DNA from: Rubripirellula sp.
GTDB lineage: Bacteria > Planctomycetota > Planctomycetia > Pirellulales > Pirellulaceae
Direction of reading: 5' to 3'
NCBI GenBank assembly: GCA_029287555.1
Contig: JARFQX010000592.1
Span: 1-9,197 of the forward strand
DNA length: 9,197 bases
Below are positions 1 to 7,156 of the stretch, one piece after another (the stretch's first letter is position 1; each line of letters starts with the position of its first letter). A model generated the notes under the pieces. It was not told where the DNA came from. It did no database searches and saw nothing but the letters and a program-made list of their open reading frames with translations. The position numbers were made by a program, and so were the translations under genes.

Positions 1-67
1 TCATTGCGGACCCTGTTCATTTAATTGGCGTAAGCAGGACGCCGTCCATCTTTCGGGTCTCTTGTCA

Positions 68-134
68 TTTCGGGGCACTGGGCTTTTCGGGGCACTGGGC
101 TTTTCGGGGCACTGGGCTTTTCGGGGCACTGGGC
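68..134. repeat. 17-bp direct tandem repeat, about 3.8 copies
   Basis: The unit CGGGGCACTGGGCTTTT starts at 71, 88 and 105, and a fourth partial copy (CGGGGCACTGGGC) occupies 122-134. The copies are identical, and the TTT at 68-70 continues the pattern to the left. The period of 17 is not a multiple of three, so the array shifts frame with every copy and is unlikely to be coding. Identical copies suggest recent expansion or ongoing homogenisation, as in a minisatellite. There are no unique spacers, so it is not a CRISPR array. Confidence 0.95.
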
Positions 135-431
135 GCGGGGGTGAGGTGAAGGCGAGTCCGTCTCCCCGCTCCTCCCTCTCCCGTCCACCTGCTAGGGCGG
201 GGTGAGTGTGCGACAGCGTTCGTTTCTTCTTTGCTGCGTTCGCTGGCGCCCCGTTATCGCACACCACTGCCCGGATTCGGCCACGCTTGTGCGGGGAGAC
301 AGTCTAGATGCGGTGTTGGCGCAGAATTTGCGGACTCTGCGGGAGCCTATTGATCATGCAAACGCCAAGACGGGGAGTGTGATCAACCACGGCTGAGATC
401 CGCCTGAGTCTGAATTCTTTGATTAACATCC

Positions 432-437
432 AAGGAG
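432..437 (+). promoter_or_regulatory. Ribosome binding site of the giant surface protein gene
   Basis: AAGGAG lies 9 bases before the ATG at 447, an ideal Shine-Dalgarno sequence and spacing. It fixes 447 as the start of a reading frame that would otherwise have to be chosen on length alone. Confidence 0.85.
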
Positions 438-446
438 ACTGAACCG

Positions 447-3400
447 ATGGTGCGTTTGAACTCCCGAGAGGAACGGCGATCGCCAATTGCTGCTCGTCGA
501 GTGGTGCAGCACGAGAAAACAACTCGCCGTCGGATGCTTGTTCAGTTGCTTGAAGATCGCCGGTTGTTGGCGTCGGATTTTGGCGACGCGCCCGAGCCCT
601 ACCCCACCTTGATCGCTGATAACGGTGCCGAGCATGCGCTGGCCGAGATCTCGCCGTACCTGGGTCGGGAACGCCCTGACTTGGAGGATGATGGGATTCC
701 GGATGAATTGGCTCTGGGTGATGACCTCGACCAAACCGATGACGAGGATGGTTTGGAGAGTGGTAACGTTCTGATCCCCGGCGAGAACACGGTTCTCTTT
801 GTGCGTCAGGGAGATGTCGCTGGCATCTTGAATGCGTGGATCGATTTCAATCGCGACGGCGACTGGGACGACGAGGGCGAGCAGATCGCCACGAACGTGT
901 CGGTTGGCGACCAGGGATTCGTCCAGGCGATCAACTTCGACGTCCCGCAAGACGCCGTAGGCGGCGTCACGTACGGTCGCTTCCGCATCAGTACATCTGC
1001 AGATTTGGGACCGACCGGAGTGGCGCCTGACGGTGAAGTCGAGGACCATCGCTTTGTGATTTCGACGTTGGACTACGGCGATGCGCTCGACGAGTTCTAT
1101 CGAACATCCTATGAATCAGACGGTGCTCGACACTCGCTGTTGGGCAGGCCCGGATTTAGCGAGGGCACGTTTGCTCTTGGCACGCTGATCGATGCAGAGG
1201 TCGATGGGTTTCCCGGACCCAACGCCGATGGCGACGACAACGATGGACTTGACGATGAGGACGGGATCACTGGATTGGATCAAACGCTGCTTCAGGGAAA
1301 TAGTTACGAGCTCGGCGTGACCTTGACCTTTCCCGAAACTCTGCCGGATGCGATTCTTTTTGGCTGGGTCGATTTCAACGGCGATGGCGACTTCAACGAT
1401 CAGGGCGAGAACCCAATCTTCGAGTTCGTCGATGCATCAACCAACTCTGTCTCATTGTCGATACCCGAGGACGCAGTTAACGGGACGACCTTCGCACGGT
1501 TTCGCTTGAGCACGGAAACGGCCCTCGGGCCTCATGGTTTGGCCATTGACGGCGAAGTCGAAGACTACCTGATCACGATTGGTGAGGAGACTTGTTCGCT
1601 TGAGGTCACGACGACTGAGGATAGTCTCGATGCGGGGACACTGCGCAGCGCGATCACCTGCGCCAACACCACTCCGAACATCGACCGTGACGGCAACGAC
1701 ATTCCGGATCCGGATCCGATTACATTCAACATTCCCGGCAGCGGGCCGCACAAAATTGAGCCGCTCAGCGGGTTGCCGACGATCACCGACGCCTTGCACC
1801 TCGATGGGACGAGTCAACCGGGGTTCGTCGGTGTTCCGTTGATTGAGGTGGATGGAAGCCTGGCCGGGACGGGGCCAGTCGGCACGGGGGCGAACGCTTT
1901 CGTCTTGGTTGGCGGTTCCGGTGGAAGCATCGTCGAATCACTGGTGATTAATCGATTTTCGGGGCGAGCGATCGAGATTGCGGATGCCGAAGGAGGCCAC
2001 GCCATCATCGGCAACTTCATCGGAACCGATGTCACCGGCGAGATTGCGGCGGCCAATGGCGGGCCGGATCTGGCGGGCGCGATCTTTATTGGCAGTGATG
2101 CAAGTGGCAACACGATTTCACAAAACCTTGTCGCGGGCAATCACAACACTGGCATGCTGATTGGTTCCGATGGCAACGTGATTGAGGAAAACCTCGTTGG
2201 GACCGACGCGAGTGGAAACTTCGACCTGGGTAACGGCTCCGACGGAGTGATGCTGCTGGGATCGAGCAACCTGATTCTTGCCAACTTGGTATCTGGTAAC
2301 GACGGCAATGGTGTGACGATCCAGGACGGAGGCGAAAACAACCTCGTCGTCGGTAATTTGATTGGTGCTGACGTTACCGGTGCTCTCGACCTCGGGAACT
2401 CGGAACGGGGCATCCTGCTCAACGGCGCCAACAACACCGTCGGTGGACTGGACTTGGAAGATCGCAACCTGATCTCCGGTAACGGTGAAAGTGGGATTGG
2501 CGTGGGAAATGATAACAACCGCATCATTGGAAATTTAATCGGGACGAACATCGACGGTACCGGCGCGATTGCCAATCTGCACGGAGTCTTTGTCTTCACC
2601 GGGTCGGATAATCAAATCGAGGGCAATGTCATTTCGGGCAATGAGCGGTACGGTGTTCAGATCGTCGGGGACGATACGACCGGAAACTTGGTGAGCGGCA
2701 ACCTGATTGGAACGGATCGATCGGGCACGGTCGCTGTGCCGAACTTCAACGGCGTGCTCGTTGCCGGACCGAGCAATGTCATTGGTGTGGATGCCAGTGG
2801 GAACGGAGTGGGAAACCTGATTTCCGGGAACACCGCAAGTGGCGTGAACGTGTCGGGAGCCGCTTCGACAGCCAATTTGTTGGCGGGCAATTCAATCGGT
2901 ACAGATCTGACCGGAGAAGCCGCTTTAGGCAATGGCAGCTTCGGCGTGTTCATCAGTGATCAAAGCTCCGGCAATACCATTGGCGGCACGACACCGGAGG
3001 CTGCAAATCTGATTTCCGGGAACAGCGGCGGTGGTATCGGCATGCAGGGAACGGGTGTCACCGGCAACGTCGTGCAGGGCAACTTGATCGGCACCACGGC
3101 GGCCGGAACCGCGAAGCTTGGCAATGGGGGCACCGGTGTTCTAGTGATTGGCACGGAGAACACGATTGGTGGTTCCGATCCATCGGCTGGAAACGTGATC
3201 GCTGACAACATCAACGGCGTCGAAATCGTTCGATCCGACAACCTCGTCTGGAACAACTGGATTGGCACGGACAAGTCTGGCACGATCGACCTCGGCAATC
3301 TTGGTCCCGGAGTCTTTCTCAATGACGGCAGTGGTATCCAAATTCTCGAAAACGTGATCGCCTTCAATGGGATCTTTGGCGGCGGAACGGGCGTTGCCTC

Positions 3401-5720
3401 GCTGCCTCGCGCCGACGGAAATCCGATTCTCTCCAATTCGATCTATTCCAACGAGGGCTTGGGGATCGATCTGGGAGATGACGGCGTGACACCCAACGAC
3501 GATCAAGACCCGGACACCGGCGCGAACAATCTGCAGAATTTCCCGCTTCTCGATTCTGCGATCAGCAGCGGTGTCAACACGGTCGTCGCCGGAACGTTGA
3601 ACAGTCTGCCCGTGGAGTCATTCTTGCTCCAGTTCTTTAGCAATGAGACCGTGGACCCATCGGGCTTTGGCGAAGGCAGGACGTTCTTGGGGGGGACGCA
3701 AGTCGTGACCGACACGGACGGCGATGCGAGCTTCGCGTTTGAATTTGAAGGTGCGATCTCGGTCGGCACTTTTGTGACCGCGACGGCCACGTTGGTGCGT
3801 GAGCAATCGTTTGTGGAGACCTCGGAATTCTCCGCTGCGATTCCCGTCAGCGCGGTCGGACCGGTCCTCTTGGCGACCAAAGAGGGTCGACTCGCCGTCG
3901 ATGAGGATGGAGACGGCTTGGCGGATCCCGGGGACGTCATTGGCTACACGATCCGACTGGAAAATGAGGGCGATTTTGATGCGAACGACGTAGAGGTCGA
4001 AGACGAGATTGATCCGAATACACAACTGCTTGGGGACTCGATCATCATCACGCCAATGGCGGTGGATGACGCGTACTTGGCAGAGCTTGGCACCCCCTTG
4101 GTAGTCCCGACAGCAATCGGCTTGTTGGCGAACGACTTTGATGTCGACGGATCAGATCCCGGAACGAACGTGGATCTCTCGGTCGTGCTCGATCAAGTCG
4201 TTCGTGTCGGTGGGAGCCTGAATGGCGTCCTGGAGGTAAATCTTGACGGCAGCTTCACGTACACCCCGCCAGTCGATCAGGTCGGCACGGAACTTTTTGC
4301 CTACAACATCGCCGACGCGGATGAGTTGAACGCGGTGGTGCCGGGACTGGTGACCTTTGCCGTGCCAAGCGATGAGGTCTTGGTTGAAAACGACGAGACG
4401 CTGGTTCGTGCTCTCAACGAGCAGGTTGACGGGGCCGCGGAATCAGGATCGGTTCGTCAATCGGACTCGATCATCTCCATCAACATCCCTGTGATTCCAC
4501 CTGGTAAGGCCGTTGAGATCGACTTTGAGACGGTGGTCAACAGCGCGTTGCCTCCTGACTTGGAATTCATTTCCAACCAGGCCGTCATCATGGGCAGCAA
4601 CTTTGCGACCGTGCTTTCCGGCGATCCCGATACGCCGGAGATTGGGGATCCCACGCTCACGCCCGCGGATCCTCCCTCGGTTCCCGAGGCGGACTTGTCG
4701 ATCACGAAGACGAGTGATGAGCTCTCGCCCTCGGTGGGTGAGGAGATCGTCTTCACGATCGAAGTCAGTAACGCCGGGCCCGATCCCGCGACGGGCGTGG
4801 AGGTCACCGATAAGCTACCGGAGGGTCTTAGGTTTGTCGCTTCGGTGCCAAGCGTCGGCGAGTACGAAGCATCCACTGGCGTTTGGACGGTTGGTCAAAT
4901 CGATGTCGATGAGTCGGAAAAGCTTGAGCTCGTTGTCGAGGTTCTCGTCGGGCAATCGATCACGAATCTCGCCGAAATCACTGCGTCCGATCAGTTGGAC
5001 CCGAATCCTGAGAACGATCAATCTTCGATCGTCATTGGGCAATGTCTAACCGGAGGTCCTCTGTCCGTTGGAAAGAATGAGTTCACCTACTCGTGTGTGA
5101 CGCCCGGTGGTTTCGCCAAGTTCTTGGTGGGCACCGAAACGGGCCTCACCTTTATCGAGCGATGGGGCGTCACCGTGGGCATCGCCAACCCGATCAGCGT
5201 CGCGATAGGCGTTGGCAATCCCAGTGGGATCGCGCGAGGTGTGGTCCACATCACTGAAGAACAACTCGCCCAGGATTTGATTTTTCAAGCTTACGAAATG
5301 GTGCCCGATCCCAAAGTGAGCAACAGGCTGCTCTTTCGCTCGGACGATGTCGATTCTTCGGACGAAGATCCATTGGACATCAATCACGATGACAGCGTAA
5401 CGGCCTTGGACGCGCTGCTGATCATCAATCAACTGTCTGCACTGAAGTCGAACCTGGCCGCAGGTGAATCGCCGGCCGAAGCGATTCCACAGATTTCGAT
5501 GGCGTACGACGCCAACGGTGATGGGAAGGTATCGGCCCTCGATGCACTACAGGTGATTAATTACCTGGGCCGGAGCGAGCAATCGATCACATCCAACGGC
5601 GAGCGAGTCTCGGGTGTGGATGTCGCCATCATCAATCTGAATGAATCAGCTTTCGATGATGAGGAACTTGACGACGAGCTGATTCGGTTGTTGGTTGAGG
5701 ATACAAGGTCAGTGGCATAA
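447..5720 (+). CDS. Giant modular surface protein: LEPR-XLL, GEVED, beta-helix, DUF11, dockerin
   Basis: A 1757-residue acidic protein, probably exported and displayed or released as an adhesin or scaffold; its ligand cannot be read from the sequence. Domains in order: a basic N-terminus with LEDRRLLA at residues 35-42 (LEPR-XLL type, no Sec-like hydrophobic stretch); GEVED modules at about 43-204 and 208-379, each opening with D(F/Y)GDA and ending in GEVED (196-200, 369-373) with DxDGDxxDxGE-like acidic loops; a CSLREA-like segment (383-407); DGTSQPGF at 453-460, then a right-handed beta-helix to about 1035; a beta-sandwich to about 1130; a DUF11-like domain (about 1139-1404) interrupted by a cadherin-like domain (about 1204-1308); a canonical DUF11 (1414-1530); an unassigned beta-rich domain (1531-1640); a type I dockerin (calcium loops from D1644 and D1688); and a 49-residue acidic tail. 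I find only four cysteines: 383, 405, 1533 and 1550. The gene appears monocistronic and overlaps the convergent gene by 12 bp. The domain calls come from motifs only; enzymatic activity looks unlikely but is not excluded. Confidence 0.93.
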   Translation: MVRLNSREERRSPIAARRVVQHEKTTRRRMLVQLLEDRRLLASDFGDAPEPYPTLIADNGAEHALAEISPYLGRERPDLEDDGIPDELALGDDLDQTDDEDGLESGNVLIPGENTVLFVRQGDVAGILNAWIDFNRDGDWDDEGEQIATNVSVGDQGFVQAINFDVPQDAVGGVTYGRFRISTSADLGPTGVAPDGEVEDHRFVISTLDYGDALDEFYRTSYESDGARHSLLGRPGFSEGTFALGTLIDAEVDGFPGPNADGDDNDGLDDEDGITGLDQTLLQGNSYELGVTLTFPETLPDAILFGWVDFNGDGDFNDQGENPIFEFVDASTNSVSLSIPEDAVNGTTFARFRLSTETALGPHGLAIDGEVEDYLITIGEETCSLEVTTTEDSLDAGTLRSAITCANTTPNIDRDGNDIPDPDPITFNIPGSGPHKIEPLSGLPTITDALHLDGTSQPGFVGVPLIEVDGSLAGTGPVGTGANAFVLVGGSGGSIVESLVINRFSGRAIEIADAEGGHAIIGNFIGTDVTGEIAAANGGPDLAGAIFIGSDASGNTISQNLVAGNHNTGMLIGSDGNVIEENLVGTDASGNFDLGNGSDGVMLLGSSNLILANLVSGNDGNGVTIQDGGENNLVVGNLIGADVTGALDLGNSERGILLNGANNTVGGLDLEDRNLISGNGESGIGVGNDNNRIIGNLIGTNIDGTGAIANLHGVFVFTGSDNQIEGNVISGNERYGVQIVGDDTTGNLVSGNLIGTDRSGTVAVPNFNGVLVAGPSNVIGVDASGNGVGNLISGNTASGVNVSGAASTANLLAGNSIGTDLTGEAALGNGSFGVFISDQSSGNTIGGTTPEAANLISGNSGGGIGMQGTGVTGNVVQGNLIGTTAAGTAKLGNGGTGVLVIGTENTIGGSDPSAGNVIADNINGVEIVRSDNLVWNNWIGTDKSGTIDLGNLGPGVFLNDGSGIQILENVIAFNGIFGGGTGVASLPRADGNPILSNSIYSNEGLGIDLGDDGVTPNDDQDPDTGANNLQNFPLLDSAISSGVNTVVAGTLNSLPVESFLLQFFSNETVDPSGFGEGRTFLGGTQVVTDTDGDASFAFEFEGAISVGTFVTATATLVREQSFVETSEFSAAIPVSAVGPVLLATKEGRLAVDEDGDGLADPGDVIGYTIRLENEGDFDANDVEVEDEIDPNTQLLGDSIIITPMAVDDAYLAELGTPLVVPTAIGLLANDFDVDGSDPGTNVDLSVVLDQVVRVGGSLNGVLEVNLDGSFTYTPPVDQVGTELFAYNIADADELNAVVPGLVTFAVPSDEVLVENDETLVRALNEQVDGAAESGSVRQSDSIISINIPVIPPGKAVEIDFETVVNSALPPDLEFISNQAVIMGSNFATVLSGDPDTPEIGDPTLTPADPPSVPEADLSITKTSDELSPSVGEEIVFTIEVSNAGPDPATGVEVTDKLPEGLRFVASVPSVGEYEASTGVWTVGQIDVDESEKLELVVEVLVGQSITNLAEITASDQLDPNPENDQSSIVIGQCLTGGPLSVGKNEFTYSCVTPGGFAKFLVGTETGLTFIERWGVTVGIANPISVAIGVGNPSGIARGVVHITEEQLAQDLIFQAYEMVPDPKVSNRLLFRSDDVDSSDEDPLDINHDDSVTALDALLIINQLSALKSNLAAGESPAEAIPQISMAYDANGDGKVSALDALQVINYLGRSEQSITSNGERVSGVDVAIINLNESAFDDEELDDELIRLLVEDTRSVA
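2010..3443 (+). repeat. Eight-copy GNLIGTD repeat array encoding a parallel beta-helix
   Basis: Within the giant protein the motif GN(L/F/S)IGTD or a close variant begins at residues 522, 581, 636, 695, 751, 814, 878 and 936, giving spacings of 59, 55, 59, 56, 63, 64 and 58. Each unit also carries an (N)xISGN-type turn and a G(V/I)x(V/I) strand, as in right-handed beta-helix proteins of the NosD and pectate-lyase-like fold. Copy eight is degenerate (NNWIGTD). The array closes with NSIYSNEGLGIDLGDDG from residue 997, the usual capping segment of this architecture. The copies are diverged in DNA sequence, so this is an old protein repeat rather than a recent DNA duplication. Confidence 0.85.
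5376..5573 (+). other. Type I dockerin domain coding segment
   Basis: Two EF-hand-like half repeats are visible. The first, at residues 1644-1663, starts DINHDDSVTALDALLIIN; the second, at 1688-1708, starts DANGDGKVSALDALQVIN. Asp/Asn at loop positions 1, 3, 5 and 12 followed by a helix with L-I/V-I-N is the calcium-binding dockerin signature. About 24 residues separate the halves, slightly longer than in cellulosomal dockerins. Dockerins are known in planctomycetes outside cellulosomes. The cohesin partner, if there is one, is not in this window. Confidence 0.88.
5709..5720. other. Tail-to-tail overlap of two convergent genes
   Basis: The plus-strand gene ends with TAA at 5718-5720, and the minus-strand gene ends with TGA read from 5711 to 5709. 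The final codons Leu-Cys-His of the minus-strand protein are therefore antisense to the last three codons of the plus-strand gene, and its Leu codon TTA is the complement of the TAA stop. No hairpin followed by a T-run is evident between or just beyond the stops on either strand, so how transcription ends here is not evident. Confidence 0.9.
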
Positions 5721-6719
5721 CTCGATGCCGGCGAAAGCGCCATGATAGAAGACGTCGCCCGACCCATGGTAACCGACACCATCGTTGAAGTTGGTCACCG
5801 CCAACTGGTCGGTGGCCAGAGCCACTTCGTCGAGCCATAGCAGACGGTATCCACCACGCAGCTTCAAGCAACGGGTGATGCAGGCTGAACCTGTAAGGGC
5901 GATCTCGCCAATGAAGGCGGTTCGGTCGTCGCTTCCTCTGGCCACCACGGTTGCAGCGTTCGTCGCCAGAAGTCCGTCGTGTTGCGAGTGGTTTCCATAG
6001 ATGCCCGCTTTTGCGACGGCATCGATCTGGAAGCATTCGCTGCACCACAGCGATGTGATCGCACCGAGTTGACCGCCATATAGTTGGTTGCTCGTGGTCA
6101 CCCCGTAGGCGAAAGCAGAATCCGCGTCGACCAGGCTCGTCAAGCCTTTCTCGTTCAACTCCAAGAACCGAAAACCAGCGAGCAGTCCAAGCCAGTCGCA
6201 GACTTCATGCGTGATGTTGACCTCCGCGTTGTGCAGCCGCGACGCGAAGGTGGACGCGATGGAATTTCCTGACTCGACGAACACCGGCGGGGCCGCGTTG
6301 AACTGAAGAAGGTCATCCGAGGTCGTCGAAATCAACTGACTGTCATCCCAGTCATTGACACCGAAATAGCGGATTTCAAGACCCCAGCAACTCTTCAGCT
6401 CGCAGCCCAGCGACACGTCAACACCCGGCTGCACGCCAAAGTCGAAGTCGTTGGCGTCAAGGCGCTCATTGGGCTCCTCGGTATTGAACGCGAGAATTCC
6501 GGACGAAGGATCGCTCCGATCCAGGAAGATCGCGTCAACCGTCGCCGACCAGCGGGCGGCGCGACGAGTCGGTTGGAAGCCGCTGCATCGCGCATCCGTG
6601 CTGCATTCGACGCATCCCAGACCGTCGCACGTCGCCTGTGCGTGGCTGGGAGCAACAGTGGTGACGAGGGCCACAAGGCCGACAAGCATGAGTTGAAAGG
6701 GTCCAGTTGTTTGGCGCAT
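5709..6719 (-). CDS. BBP7-like outer-membrane beta-barrel protein
   Basis: A 336-residue secreted envelope protein. Residues 1-29 form a Sec signal peptide: MRQ, then a hydrophobic core around LMLVGLVALVTT, then an AxA-type site SHAQA, with cleavage likely after A29. The mature part shows alternating beta-strand patterns and motifs typical of the planctomycete BBP7 family: WSATVDAIFLDRSD near residue 57, GVDVSLG near 99, CWGLEIRYFGVNDW at 111-124, and a closing GAFAGIEL segment. The mature chain holds 12 cysteines, many in close pairs. ATG at 6719 is chosen because AGGAG lies 7 bases upstream; the GTG at 6725 would leave only one base. The gene is convergent with the giant surface protein (12-bp overlap) and divergent from ppdK. 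The transport substrate or structural role is unknown. Family assignment is by motif recall, so moderately sure; an envelope location is very likely. Confidence 0.82.
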   Translation of the reverse strand: MRQTTGPFQLMLVGLVALVTTVAPSHAQATCDGLGCVECSTDARCSGFQPTRRAARWSATVDAIFLDRSDPSSGILAFNTEEPNERLDANDFDFGVQPGVDVSLGCELKSCWGLEIRYFGVNDWDDSQLISTTSDDLLQFNAAPPVFVESGNSIASTFASRLHNAEVNITHEVCDWLGLLAGFRFLELNEKGLTSLVDADSAFAYGVTTSNQLYGGQLGAITSLWCSECFQIDAVAKAGIYGNHSQHDGLLATNAATVVARGSDDRTAFIGEIALTGSACITRCLKLRGGYRLLWLDEVALATDQLAVTNFNDGVGYHGSGDVFYHGAFAGIELCH

Positions 6720-6726
6720 CAACACG

Positions 6727-6731
6727 CTCCT
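6727..6731 (-). promoter_or_regulatory. Ribosome binding site of the BBP7-like gene
   Basis: Read on the minus strand, AGGAG ends 7 bases before the ATG at 6719. This spacing favours that ATG over the in-frame GTG (6725) and TTG (6722) just upstream. About 23 bases further upstream lies an imperfect palindrome, AGTTC-TC-GAACT (6754-6765), which could be an operator but is too short to call. Confidence 0.75.
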
Positions 6732-7037
6732 GTCACGTAATTGCGGTACTTGCAGTTCTCGAACTAGTCGCAGTCGCTCCGATCGATGTGATCAGAATGA
6801 CATGCGTGACGACTTCAATCGCGGCTGATGCCGTAGGTCATTCGATGGGATTATTCGGCAAAGACGCACCTCTCGAGCAAGTGATTCTGTTGCCCACCGT
6901 GGACCACCAGCCAAAACGAAGGTCGACAACCCCGACATTCGTTAATCTCTCCCCACGACGCCTGCCTTTTCTATCCCGGCCCTTCTGCCTGTTTTGCTTC
7001 GGCAGCCCTACGCCGGAGGCCGTGAGAAGACTGACTT

Positions 7038-7047
7038 GGTGTACACC
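7038..7047. promoter_or_regulatory. Perfect 10-bp palindrome GGTGTACACC, candidate operator
   Basis: The ten bases equal their own reverse complement. The symmetry stops at the flanking bases (T at 7037, C at 7048). It sits about 460 bp before ppdK and about 320 bp before the BBP7-like start, so it could serve either promoter. A dimeric regulator site is possible; no regulator is identified. Confidence 0.25.
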
Positions 7048-7156
7048 CGATCACTTTTGGCGGGGCCGCTCGACGCCTTTGCTGAGTCTCACGGGGCAAC
7101 GACGGCAGCCCGGGGGGCGTCATTGACCATCCGACCAGTGGCCAATACATTTAGCC

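Larger units (their letters stand above)
1..446. other. Intergenic region upstream of the giant surface protein
   Basis: No convincing gene is visible here. A reverse-strand reading frame of 88 codons covers 1-267, but it runs through a 17-bp tandem repeat whose period is not a multiple of three and gives a low-complexity Pro/Lys/Arg-rich translation, so I treat it as chance. Positions 160-205 are GC-rich and rich in CTCC/CCTC, which looks like dispersed intergenic repeat DNA rather than coding sequence. The last 20 bases hold the ribosome binding site of the downstream gene. I cannot place a promoter with confidence. An upstream gene may lie beyond position 1. Confidence 0.6.

Noticed and set aside
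68..134. Possible small CRISPR array
   Set aside because: The copies are directly adjacent with no unique spacers, the unit is only 17 bp, and no cas gene is nearby.
1..267. 88-codon minus-strand frame
   Set aside because: It crosses a 17-bp tandem repeat in shifting frames and its low-complexity translation looks like repeat DNA read by chance.
350..386. 7-bp inverted repeat TTGATCA / TGATCAA before the giant gene
   Set aside because: It is short with a 23-base loop, at the level expected by chance, and has no T-run or known motif.
423..1049. 208-codon minus-strand frame opposite the start of the giant gene
   Set aside because: It is antisense to the LEPR-XLL and first GEVED coding region, which is well supported by motifs and a strong ribosome binding site.
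6720..6725. GTG start at 6725 for the BBP7-like gene
   Set aside because: It would leave one base between AGGAG and the start codon; the ATG at 6719 has a normal 7-base spacer and gives a standard signal peptide.
6707..7126. 139-codon plus-strand frame overlapping the start of the BBP7-like gene
   Set aside because: It overlaps a well-supported signal-peptide coding region on the other strand, with no ribosome binding site or known family.
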